A stretch of 22,932 nt of DNA. It comes from Smithella sp. Lineage in GTDB: Bacteria > Desulfobacterota > Syntrophia > Syntrophales > Smithellaceae. The stretch covers positions 1-22,932 of the forward strand of contig JAAZOZ010000048.1 in NCBI GenBank assembly GCA_012797505.1. Direction: 5' to 3'. Position 1 is the first letter of the stretch; each line of letters starts with the position of its first letter. Below the pieces are notes generated by a model, which was not told the origin of the DNA, searched no databases, and was given only the letters and a program-made list of their open reading frames with translations. Positions 7,108 to 15,367 of this stretch are shown here, one piece after another. Position numbers and translations under genes: made by a program.

Positions 7108-7545
7108 ATGAACTATGTCAGGGATATTCTCAAGACGAAAGACGGCAGGATTCAGACGATTTCTCCCAAGGCAACCGTATATGAAGCCCTGGAAAAAATG
7201 AGCGAGAAGGAAATCGGCGCCCTGGTGGTCATGGAAAACAAGAAGGTGGTGGGCATCTTTTCAGAAAGAGATTACGCCAGAAAAATTATCCTTCAGGGGA
7301 AAACCTCCAAGAAAACCCTGGTCAAGGAAGTCATGTCTTCCCATTTGTTCTCCGTCACCCCGGACACCACGGTGGAAGACGCGATGGTCCTGATGACGGG
7401 AAAGCATATCCGGCATCTGCCGGTTTTTGAAAAGTCCAAATTTGTCGGCATCATTTCCATCGGCGACGTCCTGAAGCTGATTATCTCCAATAAGGATTTC
7501 CTCATCAATCAGCTGAGCGACTACATCGCCGGAAAATATTATTAG
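7108..7545 (+). CDS. Stand-alone tandem CBS-domain protein
   Basis: This 145-residue cytoplasmic protein consists almost entirely of two CBS repeats, roughly residues 10-62 and 74-130. The repeats are marked by GALVVMENKKVVGIFSERD and by HIRHLPVFEKSKFVGIISIG. CBS pairs bind adenine nucleotides and in some proteins c-di-AMP, and they sense energy or ion state. A strong AGGAGG (7098-7103) precedes the ATG. The gene is a single transcription unit ended by the terminator at 7560. It lies directly before a diadenylate cyclase gene and has the size of the free c-di-AMP-binding CBS proteins DarB/CbpB of Firmicutes. That parallel is suggestive only, because short tandem CBS proteins are common in this phylum and usually uncharacterised. 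Confidence 0.9.
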   Translation: MNYVRDILKTKDGRIQTISPKATVYEALEKMSEKEIGALVVMENKKVVGIFSERDYARKIILQGKTSKKTLVKEVMSSHLFSVTPDTTVEDAMVLMTGKHIRHLPVFEKSKFVGIISIGDVLKLIISNKDFLINQLSDYIAGKYY

Positions 7546-7559
7546 ACCGCAAACCATTC

Positions 7560-7609
7560 TTTTCCCCGAAGACGGAATTTCCAGGCGTCCCTTCGGGGAA
7601 AATTTTTTT
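7560..7609 (+). terminator. Intrinsic terminator after the CBS gene
   Basis: TTTTCCCCGAA (7560-7570) and TTCGGGGAAAA (7592-7602) form an 11-bp perfect stem, followed by seven T. The loop may extend the stem further through GACG and CGTC. It starts 15 bases after the CBS stop codon. Confidence 0.88.
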
Positions 7610-7681
7610 CGCTGTCCGCGCCGCGCGTCCGACCATCCTGATCGGGTCGGCTTTCCCACAAACCTGCCCTTCCTGCAAGTC

Positions 7682-7710
7682 CGCCTCCTCTTTTCCAAGA
7701 GGCGTTTTTT
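7682..7710 (+). terminator. Second terminator-like hairpin before cdaA
   Basis: CGCCTC (7682-7687) and GAGGCG (7699-7704) pair around an 11-base loop, followed by six T. It lies 40 bases upstream of the cdaA -10 region, so it would insulate the cyclase gene from read-through. No separate gene ends here. Confidence 0.6.
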
Positions 7711-7721
7711 CGCCTTGTTCC

Positions 7722-7750
7722 TTGACATCCGTCGTCAAATACCGTTATAC
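7722..7750 (+). promoter_or_regulatory. σ70-type promoter for the cdaA-corA operon
   Basis: A perfect TTGACA (7722-7727) is followed after 17 bases by TTATAC (7745-7750), or after 18 bases by TATACA. The leader would be about 30 nt to the ATG at 7789. The promoter comes right after two terminators, so the cyclase gene has its own transcription start. Confidence 0.7.
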
Positions 7751-7788
7751 ATTGTCGCCCATTTCTTTCAAACTGGAAGCGTGCCGTC

Positions 7789-9252
7789 ATGGATATGGTC
7801 AACGCCGCTGCATCCGTCGTCAAAAACATCAGAATTCAGGACATCCTGGATATGGCGATCATCGCCGGAATGATTTTCGCCCTCTTGATGTGGTTCAAAA
7901 CCAGGGCGTCGAGATTTGTTCTGATCGGCATTTTGCTTCTGGGCGGCGTGTATCTGGCCGCCCGGTTTTTCCAGCTCTATCTCACCGTGATCGTACTCCA
8001 GGGGTTCTTCGCCATTTTGCTGTTCGTGCTGGTGGTGATCTTTCAGGAAGATCTTCGCGGCTTCTTTGAGCGCATCGCCATGCTGGGCCAGCTCGGCAAA
8101 CAGGCGCCGCCCCTGTCGCGTCTGCAAAAAACCGCGAACATCATCTCGGAAACCGCGGGCAATCTTGCCAAGAAGCGCATCGGCGCCTTGCTGGTCATCC
8201 AGGGAAATGATCCGCTGGACCGCCATCTGAACGGCGGCGTCCCCCTGAACGGCGCCGCGAGCGAGCCGCTTCTGGAAAGCCTTTTCGATCCTCACTCCCC
8301 GGGCCACGACGGGGCGGCGGTCCTCAAAGACGACCGCGTGGCAATGTTCGGCTGTCATTTGCCCCTGTCCGTCAATACCGCGCGACACGGAAACATGGGC
8401 CTGCGCCACACGGCCGCGCTCGGACTGACGGAGCGATCGGATGCCCTGTGCGTTGTCGTGTCCGAAGAGCGCGGGAGCATCTCCGTCTCCGAGGGAAAGA
8501 CGCTCTCCGTCGTCCCCGGCGCCTCGGCGCTCCACGAAATCCTGGAAAAGCACTACGCAAAATACCGACCGGCGCCGAAAAAAAGACCGCTCCGGGCCTG
8601 GCTCAGTGAAAACACAAAGGAAAAAGTAATCGCCGTCGGTCTGGCCTGTTTGTTGTGGGCGGCCTTCGGTTATCAGCGGGATACCGTGCGCCGTGATTTT
8701 TTCGTTCCCCTGGCGTATAAAAATCTGCCTGCCGGATGGCATTTTGACGCCCCCCCGGTGAAGGAGGCCAAAGTGACGCTGCAGGGGCCCGAACAGGCCT
8801 TCCGGCTGATGAATGAAGATTCGCTGAAGCTCGCCCTGGATGTATCGGCGCTGGCGCAGAAAAATCAGGAATTTTCCCTCAACCGGAACATGCTGAACAC
8901 GCCAACCGGTTTGTCGATTGCCGAAATCAGCCCGGCAAAAATCAAGGTTTTCGCGTCGGGGCAGGTTGTCGCGCATCTGCCGGTCCACGTCGCGACCGTC
9001 AACCGGCTGCCGGATCACCTGGTCCTGCAGAAAATATCCGTGAAGCCGGCCGCGCTCCGGGTCCTGCTGGATTCGTGGATCAAGCCCGCCGGCCTTCGGC
9101 TGGAAACGGAGCCCCTCGATCTGCAAAGCGTCACTTCCTCCATGACGGTGGCGCTCAGGGTCAATGCCGTCTCCGGCGCATCTTTCCCGGACGGAAAATC
9201 CGCCAGGGTTCAGGTTGCCGTCCGCGTCAAACCCAAGGAGCCAACCCCATGA
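7789..9252 (+). CDS. cdaA: Membrane diadenylate cyclase fused to YbbR (CdaR-like) domains
   Basis: The 487-residue protein joins two partners that are separate genes in Firmicutes. Residues 20-87 hold three hydrophobic segments, and residues 100-255 are the DAC catalytic domain, which makes c-di-AMP from two ATP. The key motifs are HDGA (173-176) and RHTAALGLTE (206-215). The usual RHR motif reads RHT here. A fourth hydrophobic segment at about 280-294 follows. The remainder, about 300-485, looks like two YbbR repeats that would lie outside the membrane, where CdaR normally touches and tunes CdaA. The last codons overlap corA as ATGA with AAGGAG upstream, so the two are coupled. The glmM gene that follows cdaA-cdaR in Firmicutes is absent. 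Cyclase activity is very likely but untested because of the Arg to Thr change. Confidence 0.88.
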   Translation: MDMVNAAASVVKNIRIQDILDMAIIAGMIFALLMWFKTRASRFVLIGILLLGGVYLAARFFQLYLTVIVLQGFFAILLFVLVVIFQEDLRGFFERIAMLGQLGKQAPPLSRLQKTANIISETAGNLAKKRIGALLVIQGNDPLDRHLNGGVPLNGAASEPLLESLFDPHSPGHDGAAVLKDDRVAMFGCHLPLSVNTARHGNMGLRHTAALGLTERSDALCVVVSEERGSISVSEGKTLSVVPGASALHEILEKHYAKYRPAPKKRPLRAWLSENTKEKVIAVGLACLLWAAFGYQRDTVRRDFFVPLAYKNLPAGWHFDAPPVKEAKVTLQGPEQAFRLMNEDSLKLALDVSALAQKNQEFSLNRNMLNTPTGLSIAEISPAKIKVFASGQVVAHLPVHVATVNRLPDHLVLQKISVKPAALRVLLDSWIKPAGLRLETEPLDLQSVTSSMTVALRVNAVSGASFPDGKSARVQVAVRVKPKEPTP

Positions 9253-10310
9253 CCCTCGCCGTAAAAAAAAGATCGAAAAAGGCCGGACTGAGCCCGGGGA
9301 CATTGATTCATATCGGCCACGCCTACGAGGATTCATCCCGCCTTCGGCTGATGCGCTACGACGAAGCCGCCCTGGTGGAAAAGGAAAACTTCTCGCCGGG
9401 GGAGCTGATCGAGGAAAAGAAAAAACCGGGCGTCCTGTGGGTCCACTTGGACGGTCTGCGGGACATCGGGCGTCTGGAGGAAATCGGCCGCATCTTCGGC
9501 CTTCATCCCCTGATTCTGGAAGACATCCTCAACACCGATCAGCGGCCGAAGGCGGAGGATTTCACGGATTATATTTTCATTGTTTTAAAGAACATCCATC
9601 ATCCCGCCGGTCAGAACCTGCACGCGGAGCAAATCAGCATTCTTCTGGGGCCGAATTTCGTTTTGTCCTTTCAGGAAAAAGCGGGAACGCTGTTTGACCC
9701 CATTCGTGAAAGGATCCGCACCGACAAGGGAAGAATCCGCAAGGCAGGGGCGGATTATCTGGCGCATCATCTGATGGACGCAATCGTTGATCAGTATTTT
9801 GCCGTGCTGGAAGACATCGACGACAAAATTGAACTGCTGGAAGAGGACCTGGTCAAAAAAACCACTCCCGACAAACTGCAGGCCATCCACCTGCTGAAAA
9901 GAGAGCTGATTTTGCTGCGCAAGTCGCTCTGGCCGCTTCGGGAGGCCATCGGTCTGCTGCAGCGGGCTGATTCCCCGCTCATCGCCGATTCCGATCTGAT
10001 TTATTTCAAGGACATTTCCGATCACATCATCGCCGTCATTGACACGGTGGACACCTTCCGGGACATGCTGGCCGGCATGCTGGACATCTACCTGTCCTCC
10101 GCCAGCATGCGGATGAACCAGGTCATGAAGGTGCTCACCATTATCGCGACCATTTTCATGCCGCTGACGTTTCTGGCGGGCATCTACGGAATGAATTTCG
10201 CCTACATGCCGGAGCTGGGCTGGCGGTGGGGTTATTTTGCCGTCCTGGGCCTCATGTTGACGATTGCCCTGGGAATGCTTATGTTGTTCCGCAGGAAAAA
10301 ATGGATTTGA
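9249..10310 (+). CDS. corA: CorA-type magnesium/cobalt channel
   Basis: CorA is a pentameric inner-membrane channel for Mg2+ and Co2+. The protein has 353 residues. A large cytoplasmic N-terminal domain is rich in charged helices (about 180-290). Two membrane helices follow, at about 292-312 and 328-346, separated by the signature YGMNF (GMN at 314-316). The basic end RRKKWI is typical of the family. The frame is open upstream to 9075, but I chose ATG 9249 because it overlaps the cdaA stop as ATGA and has AAGGAG at 9235-9240. Co-transcription and coupling with a c-di-AMP cyclase hint that Mg2+ uptake belongs to the same ion-homeostasis programme. That link is inferred from gene order only. 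Confidence 0.95.
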   Translation: MTLAVKKRSKKAGLSPGTLIHIGHAYEDSSRLRLMRYDEAALVEKENFSPGELIEEKKKPGVLWVHLDGLRDIGRLEEIGRIFGLHPLILEDILNTDQRPKAEDFTDYIFIVLKNIHHPAGQNLHAEQISILLGPNFVLSFQEKAGTLFDPIRERIRTDKGRIRKAGADYLAHHLMDAIVDQYFAVLEDIDDKIELLEEDLVKKTTPDKLQAIHLLKRELILLRKSLWPLREAIGLLQRADSPLIADSDLIYFKDISDHIIAVIDTVDTFRDMLAGMLDIYLSSASMRMNQVMKVLTIIATIFMPLTFLAGIYGMNFAYMPELGWRWGYFAVLGLMLTIALGMLMLFRRKKWI

Positions 10311-10390
10311 AACAGCCAAAAAGGTTGCAATAGCCGTCAAAATATGTTCAGTTTTCAGGCGTAATTATATTCTATCAGGAGGAAACCCCT

Positions 10391-10873
10391 ATGCAGGTGT
10401 TCGCAGCAAGTGACATCGTCGAAGTGGCGATTCGAATTGAGGAGAATGGAATCAATTTTTATAAATTCGCCGAACAGATCGCCAGGCAGGAAGACGCCAA
10501 AAAGCTCTTTTCCCAGCTCGCGCAGGCGGAGGCCGCGCACAAACGCACGTTTGAAAAGTTTTTCGCCGACATGGAAAAATACAATCCGCCGGAGCAGTAT
10601 GCCGGAGAGTACAGCGCCTATCTGCGCAACTACGTGGACAACAACCTGATCTTTACCAAGGAAATCATGGACCGGCAGCTCGCAAAAGTGACGGACACGG
10701 TGGGCGCCTTTGAGTTTGCCATGCAGCGCGAACTGGATTCGGTCCTGTACTACCATGAAATCAAAAACATGGTCCCCGCGGCACAGCATGAAGCCATCGA
10801 CAAAATCATTGAAGAGGAAAGACGACACTACACGATGCTGTGCGACATGAAAAAACGCTACGAGAACAAATAG
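10391..10873 (+). CDS. Rubrerythrin/ferritin-like diiron protein without rubredoxin domain
   Basis: The 160-residue protein is an all-helical ferritin-like domain. The spacing of ligands fits a diiron four-helix bundle: E18 in EENG, E47xxH50, E114 (or E108) in the third helix, and E143xxH146 in the fourth. Proteins of this group act in oxidative-stress defence (peroxide reduction) or iron handling in anaerobes. The rubredoxin-type CxxC domain of classical rubrerythrin is missing, so electrons would have to come from another protein. A strong AGGAGG at about 10378 precedes the ATG. An 80-bp AT-rich gap separates it from corA; a TATATT near 10364 may serve as a -10 box, which would make this gene separately transcribed. 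Confidence 0.88.
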   Translation: MQVFAASDIVEVAIRIEENGINFYKFAEQIARQEDAKKLFSQLAQAEAAHKRTFEKFFADMEKYNPPEQYAGEYSAYLRNYVDNNLIFTKEIMDRQLAKVTDTVGAFEFAMQRELDSVLYYHEIKNMVPAAQHEAIDKIIEEERRHYTMLCDMKKRYENK

Positions 10874-10971
10874 CGCAACGACGCCCCTGCAGGCCCGGAC
10901 CCAAGCCTTATTCAGCCGTTCGACAAAACGATGCTCCGAATGTTGATTTGAAAAAGAAAACGGTGAATAAA

Positions 10972-11706
10972 ATGCTGCGAATTTTGTATCAACCCTACAA
11001 GTGGTTGATCTTTGCTCCGTATCTGGCGGTCTCCACCCTCTTTTTCGGCTCTCTGACGATGGTGCTGGCCGTTGTCACGAATCCCCGGATCACCAGCTTC
11101 ATCTGCGGAACGATCTGGGCCCGCCTCAACGGCTATCTTACGCCGATCCGGGTTACGGTCACGGGAAGAAACCATATCGTCAAAACGCAGTCCTACGTCA
11201 TCGTCGCAAACCATCAAAGCCAGTATGACATCTTCGTCCTGTACGGCTGGCTGGGGATCGACTTCAAGTGGGTGATGAAGCAGGAATTGAGAAAAGTGCC
11301 CGGCATCGGGATCGGCTGCGAAAAAGTCGGGCATATTTTCATCGACCGGTCCAACCATGAAAAGGCCCTCGCCTCGCTTGCCGCGGCCAAAGAAAAGATC
11401 GTCAACGGCACGTCGGTCATCTTCTTCCCGGAAGGCACCAGAAGCAGGGACGGCCGGCTGGGCGCCTTTAAAAAAGGGGCCTTTAAAATGGCCGTGGATC
11501 TCCGGCTGCCGATCCTGCCCATCACCATCGTCGGCACGCGCGATATTTTGCCGACGGACTCCGTTGATCTCTTTCCCGGGCGGGCGCGCATGATCATCCA
11601 CAAGCCGATCGATACCGCGGGCTATACGGATGACAACCTGGACGAACTGGTGGACCGGGCGCGCAGCGTCATTGAATCCGGTCTTCGGGAAACCGCAGCC
11701 GGGTGA
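10972..11706 (+). CDS. plsC: 1-acyl-sn-glycerol-3-phosphate acyltransferase
   Basis: PlsC adds the second acyl chain to lysophosphatidic acid at the inner membrane and gives phosphatidic acid, the precursor of all phospholipids. The 244-residue protein begins with a hydrophobic region (about 8-36). It then shows the acyltransferase motifs NHQSQYD (the HX4D catalytic pair, H81 and D86), FIDRSN at 123-128 and FPEGTRS at 152-158. The frame is open upstream into the ferritin-like gene; I chose ATG 10972 because homologues normally begin just before the first membrane helix. No strong ribosome site is visible there, and GTG 10963 or TTG 10948 remain possible. The gene faces the two-component regulator gene convergently, 51 bp apart. 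Confidence 0.9.
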   Translation: MLRILYQPYKWLIFAPYLAVSTLFFGSLTMVLAVVTNPRITSFICGTIWARLNGYLTPIRVTVTGRNHIVKTQSYVIVANHQSQYDIFVLYGWLGIDFKWVMKQELRKVPGIGIGCEKVGHIFIDRSNHEKALASLAAAKEKIVNGTSVIFFPEGTRSRDGRLGAFKKGAFKMAVDLRLPILPITIVGTRDILPTDSVDLFPGRARMIIHKPIDTAGYTDDNLDELVDRARSVIESGLRETAAG

Positions 11707-11757
11707 TGCCGCCGAAAATCGCGGCCCCCACGCTTCCTGGCGTTTCAGCGGGAGCTC

Positions 11758-13119
11758 TCAGTTTTTCAAATCGTATTTCTTCAGCTTATACCGCAGCATT
11801 CTTTCCGACATGCCCAGAAATTCCGCGGCTTTGGTCTGGTTGTCGGCCGTCTTCGCCATGGCTTCGCCAATCAGGCGCTTCTCCAGCTCTTCGACGGAAT
11901 CCCGCAGCGTGCCGGCCGATGAACCGCCCGGTGCCCCGGAAAAAGAACCAGGCCGAAAGGGCAAATCACTCACGGTGATATAATCGTTGCGGGCGATGAC
12001 GACGGCCCGCTCCATAATGTTGACCAGTTCCCGGATATTGCCCGGATAGTCGTATTTCAAAAGCAGATCCCTGGCTTCCGCCGTGATGCCCCTGAGGCTC
12101 TTTCCGTTTTCCGCGGCAAATTTTTCCAGATAGTGATCCAGGAGCAAAGGCAGGTCTTCCTTTCTTTCCCTCAGCGGCGGAAGGGACATGGCCACCACCT
12201 TGAGCCGGTAAAAAAGATCCTCTCGGAAGGCCCCTTCCCGGACGCGCGCTTCCAGGTCGCGGTTGGTGGCGCTGATGATCCGGACGTCCACGGAAATGCT
12301 GGCATTGCTGCCGAGCCTCGAAATTTCCTTCTCCTGCAGAAATCGCAGGAGTTTCACCTGAACGGCGGGGCTCAATTCGCCGATTTCATCCAGGAAAAGC
12401 GTGCCGCCGTCCGCCTCTTCGAAGCGGCCGATGCGCCGCGAACCGGCGCCGGTGTAAGCGCCCTTTTCATGGCCGAACAGTTCGCTCTCCAGAAGATTTT
12501 CCTGCAGGGCGCCGCAGTTCACCACGACAATGGGCCTCGCGGCCCGCGGGCTCAACTGATGAATCAGCCTCGCCAGGAGTTCCTTGCCCGTGCCGCTTTC
12601 CCCTGAAATCAGCACGGTGGCCCGGCTGGGCGCGACGCGGCTGGCCATGTTCATCAGCTCCACCATGCGGGCGCTTTTGTAAATGATTTTCTCCGCGGTG
12701 ACGCCGGTCTTCCCCAGCTCCTGTTTCAGAAGATCATTTTCACGGATCAGGCCGCGGCGCTCCGCCACGCGGTCCACGAGAATCAGCAGTTCGTCGAGTT
12801 CGATCGGCTTCGTGATGTAATCCACCGCCCCCGCCTTGATCGCCTCCACGGCGGTTTCGATGGTTCCGTACGCGGTAATGATCACGACATCGATCTCGTG
12901 ATTGATCCTTTTAACCTCCTTGAGAACGGCCAGCCCGTCCATGCCGGGCATTTTGTAATCCAGAAGAATCAGGTCAAAATGATGGTTGGCCACCGTTGTA
13001 ACCGCCGCTTCGCCGTTCTCCGCTTCCATGACCCGGTGGCCTTCGGAAATGAGAAAATCCCGAAGCATTTCCCGTTGAGACCGGCCGTCCTCCACAATCA
13101 GAATATGTAATTTCTGCAT
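11758..13119 (-). CDS. NtrC-family σ54-dependent response regulator
   Basis: The 453-residue protein has the three classic parts. A receiver domain (about 5-115) carries phospho-acceptor D54 in LILLDYKMPG and K103. A σ54-activating AAA+ domain (about 145-370) carries Walker A GESGTGKE (172-179) and GAYTGA (219-224), the loop that touches σ54, with Tyr in place of the common Phe. A Fis-type helix-turn-helix at the C-terminus (about 405-450) ends in TKAAEFLGMSERMLRYKLKK. It would drive σ54 promoters once phosphorylated by the sensor kinase encoded just upstream, 19 bp away. The architecture resembles ZraR/AtoC. No target promoter is evident next to it, and I found no convincing GG-N10-GC site in the adjacent intergenic DNA. 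The stimulus is unknown. Confidence 0.95.
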   Translation of the reverse strand: MQKLHILIVEDGRSQREMLRDFLISEGHRVMEAENGEAAVTTVANHHFDLILLDYKMPGMDGLAVLKEVKRINHEIDVVIITAYGTIETAVEAIKAGAVDYITKPIELDELLILVDRVAERRGLIRENDLLKQELGKTGVTAEKIIYKSARMVELMNMASRVAPSRATVLISGESGTGKELLARLIHQLSPRAARPIVVVNCGALQENLLESELFGHEKGAYTGAGSRRIGRFEEADGGTLFLDEIGELSPAVQVKLLRFLQEKEISRLGSNASISVDVRIISATNRDLEARVREGAFREDLFYRLKVVAMSLPPLRERKEDLPLLLDHYLEKFAAENGKSLRGITAEARDLLLKYDYPGNIRELVNIMERAVVIARNDYITVSDLPFRPGSFSGAPGGSSAGTLRDSVEELEKRLIGEAMAKTADNQTKAAEFLGMSERMLRYKLKKYDLKN

Positions 13120-13138
13120 GGCGCTTTATCCTTGGCAA

Positions 13139-14941
13139 TCAGGTTTTGTCGCTTATTTTTTCGACCGGCAGCACAATTTCAAACGTCGTCCCCTCGCCCG
13201 GGCGGCTGATCACGCGAACGTCGCCGCCGTGGCCGCGGATAATCTCCGTGGCCAGAGGAATGCCCAGCCCCAGGCCTTTTTCCTTGGTCGTGTATTCCGG
13301 GCTGAAAACTTTTTCGATTTCCTCCGGAGTCATGCCGCAGCCGGTGTCCGCAATGCTCACCAGAACATGTTTTTTGCCCTCCCGGCTGACGGTAATGGTG
13401 ATTTTGCCCCCGTTCGTGATGGATTCCATGGCATTTTTGATGAAGTTTAAAAAGGCCTGCTGGAGCTTGTTGATGTCCATGGGGATGACGGCGGGGGAAA
13501 GCCGCCACTGGGTCTCCAGCGTAATGTTTCTTGAGGCCGCCTCTTCCGCCATCAGGCTGACAATTTTCTGCAGAACTTCCGTGACGGAGAAATTGCTCAA
13601 CTCCAGCCTTCTGCTCTTGGAAAAAGAAAGAAACTCTTCGATGATCCCGTTGAGACGCCGGATTTCATCGCGGATCACCGTGGAAAGATTTTTAAACTCC
13701 CGGGCCTTTGTTTCATCCGGGGGAATGAAATCTCTTTTCAGGCGCTGCGTCGCCATGCTGATGGCGTTGAGCGGATTGCGTATTTCGTGCGCCACTCCCG
13801 CCGCCAGTTGCCCCAGCGAAGAGAGGCGCTCGGCCTTTTCCAGCCTTCGCTCCATTTCAATAATACCCGCCAGATGCCGGTTTTGATCGTGGTAGAGCAG
13901 CCACATGGACAAAAGAGCGATGCCGACGACAAACAGCATGAAAATGAAAATATTCTGACGGTTTTCGGCAATAATCTTGTCCATGGAGCCGCGATCCAGA
14001 CCGATGCGGACGATTCCGGCAATTTTTTCCCTGGGGAGGTAGGGATTTTCCATGACAAAGGGGGCGGCCACATCCAGAATTTTGATTCCCTGCAGGTCCA
14101 CTTTCCTGCTCAGAATTCTTTTCTTCCCCCTCATCATCTCCTGATCGTTGAGATCCTCGCTGGTCAAGCCGGCCGGCAATTCTCCGATATTCCCCAGCAG
14201 AATTTTTTGATCATTAAAGACCTGCAGGTAAGCGATGCCGTGGCCTTCGCCCATTTTGCTCATGGCTCTTTCGACGGCAACTTTCAGGCTCCAGTACAGT
14301 CTGCCTTGACGGTCCAGGCAGAAGACGGCGATTCCGCTGTCTCCCTTGAGTTTCATGCCGACGTAGCCGATGTCCTGTTTGATGCGGATTTTTTCCAGCA
14401 ACTCGACCGTTGTAGCCTTGCGCCCCTTGACGGTCAAATCGCTTTTCGGCAGCATGTCGGTTTTCAGAGGACCGCTCTGGTAAATGACGTCGCCCCGCAT
14501 ATTGAGAACGGCCGCATACCAAAAATGATTATCGGCCGCAAACTTGCGAAGGTAGGCGTTGCTCAGCAATTTCTTTTTCCACTGTTCGTCGATTTGCTGC
14601 CCCAGTTTGGTGATGGCATCGTAAACCAGCTGGATGGAATAGGCGGATTCCGCCTCTTTGGCGGTTTTGAGATGGGACGGCATTTTCCCTTTGGCGGCGG
14701 CAATGCTTTTCAGATTATCTTCCGTCTGGCGCAAAAGGACGCTGATGGTGGTCAGGGCCTGATCTTCCATAAATCCGACCAGGTTGGTTTCGTTGCGGCG
14801 GATATCCAGATAGCCCATCACCAGAATCAGCGCTACCAGGACTGCCGACACGATGCCGACCGCCAGCGGTTGAAGAAAATTTCCGTTATACGAATGTGCG
14901 CCGCGTTGGGTGATTGCCTTCTTTTTTTGAAAAAATAACAT
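13139..14941 (-). CDS. Membrane sensor histidine kinase, partner of the NtrC-type regulator
   Basis: The 600-residue kinase has a first membrane helix at about 25-45. A large extracytoplasmic sensor region (about 48-328), probably Cache/PAS-like, follows, then a second helix at about 330-350. A short coiled coil leads to the HisKA domain with H385 in AAGVAHEIRNPLN. The ATPase domain has N503 (FIKNAMESI), DTGCG near 532 and GLGLGI near 556. All residues needed for autophosphorylation are present. The closest architecture I know is the ZraS/NtrB-like group that works with σ54 activators. The gene is first in a two-gene operon with its regulator. The start ATG at 14941 has AAGGAT upstream, and a possible promoter lies at 15004-15032. 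Confidence 0.93.
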   Translation of the reverse strand: MLFFQKKKAITQRGAHSYNGNFLQPLAVGIVSAVLVALILVMGYLDIRRNETNLVGFMEDQALTTISVLLRQTEDNLKSIAAAKGKMPSHLKTAKEAESAYSIQLVYDAITKLGQQIDEQWKKKLLSNAYLRKFAADNHFWYAAVLNMRGDVIYQSGPLKTDMLPKSDLTVKGRKATTVELLEKIRIKQDIGYVGMKLKGDSGIAVFCLDRQGRLYWSLKVAVERAMSKMGEGHGIAYLQVFNDQKILLGNIGELPAGLTSEDLNDQEMMRGKKRILSRKVDLQGIKILDVAAPFVMENPYLPREKIAGIVRIGLDRGSMDKIIAENRQNIFIFMLFVVGIALLSMWLLYHDQNRHLAGIIEMERRLEKAERLSSLGQLAAGVAHEIRNPLNAISMATQRLKRDFIPPDETKAREFKNLSTVIRDEIRRLNGIIEEFLSFSKSRRLELSNFSVTEVLQKIVSLMAEEAASRNITLETQWRLSPAVIPMDINKLQQAFLNFIKNAMESITNGGKITITVSREGKKHVLVSIADTGCGMTPEEIEKVFSPEYTTKEKGLGLGIPLATEIIRGHGGDVRVISRPGEGTTFEIVLPVEKISDKT

Positions 14942-15003
14942 AATATCCTTATCTTACAAAAAATTAACGGGCACTTCTTCGCTGTGATGGTTATTTGCCG
15001 GTT

Positions 15004-15032
15004 ATCATCGGGTTTTTTCCGGGAAAAGTCAA
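15004..15032 (-). promoter_or_regulatory. Possible promoter of the sensor kinase operon
   Basis: On the minus strand TTGACT (15032-15027) and GATGAT (15009-15004) are separated by 17 bases, matching the σ70 consensus at five and four of six positions. The leader would be about 55 nt. The surrounding 250 bp is clearly richer in A/T than the flanking genes, as in a regulatory region. Confidence 0.4.
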
Positions 15033-15052
15033 CGACAAATGAAAGCGTAAAT

Positions 15053-15157
15053 CGACATTTTCGTCGAAAAATAACAAAAAATTGCACAAAACCTATCTAT
15101 CTGTTATTGTTTGATTAAATTCATTAAAATCAAAACCGGCTCGACATTTTTGCCGAA
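15053..15157. promoter_or_regulatory. Pair of 16-bp repeated motifs upstream of the kinase operon, candidate operators
   Basis: CGACATTTTCGTCGAA (15053-15068) and CGACATTTTTGCCGAA (15142-15157) agree at 14 of 16 positions and start 89 bp apart. The first contains the inverted repeat CGAC-N6-GTCG. They lie just upstream of the candidate promoter at 15004-15032, where enhancer sites of an NtrC-type regulator would be expected. Binding by the neighbouring regulator is a guess. Confidence 0.35.
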
Positions 15158-15219
15158 TCCGCCGGATCGCAGGATAAGGGAGCTATTGGGATTTATTAGC
15201 TAAAATATATTTATATCAA

Positions 15220-15354
15220 TTACTTATAGAAACACTCCCGCTGTGGCACAATATCTGCTAGATAATCGTTCAGAAAAAGATAAGTGTCGACTAAAATATT
15301 ACGGGCATGATTAGCCGACAGCAAAACAACCAAGGAAGGCAACCAGTCCTTCAC
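15220..15354 (-). CDS. Possible 44-aa small protein downstream of rarA
   Basis: A GTG at 15354 is preceded by AAAGGAG with a 6-base spacer, an excellent ribosome site. It opens a 44-codon frame that begins VKDWLPSLVVLLSAN and ends QRECFYK. The N-terminal half is mildly hydrophobic. It follows rarA by 43 bp on the same strand, with a strong hairpin (15368-15392) between them. Base composition is more A/T-rich than the neighbouring genes. I do not recognise the product, and no homologue can be checked here. The strong ribosome site is the main support. A longer frame through rarA in another register is not credible. Confidence 0.35.
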   Translation of the reverse strand: MKDWLPSLVVLLSANHARNILVDTYLFLNDYLADIVPQRECFYK

Positions 15355-15367
15355 TCTTCTCTCCTTT

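Noticed and set aside
9075..9248. Longer corA start at 9075
   Set aside because: It would overlap cdaA by 178 bp; the ATG at 9249 has AAGGAG and a standard ATGA junction.
7768..9336. 522-codon minus-strand open frame
   Set aside because: It is the antisense shadow of the CdaA-YbbR gene, with low-complexity Arg/Gly/Gln/His composition.
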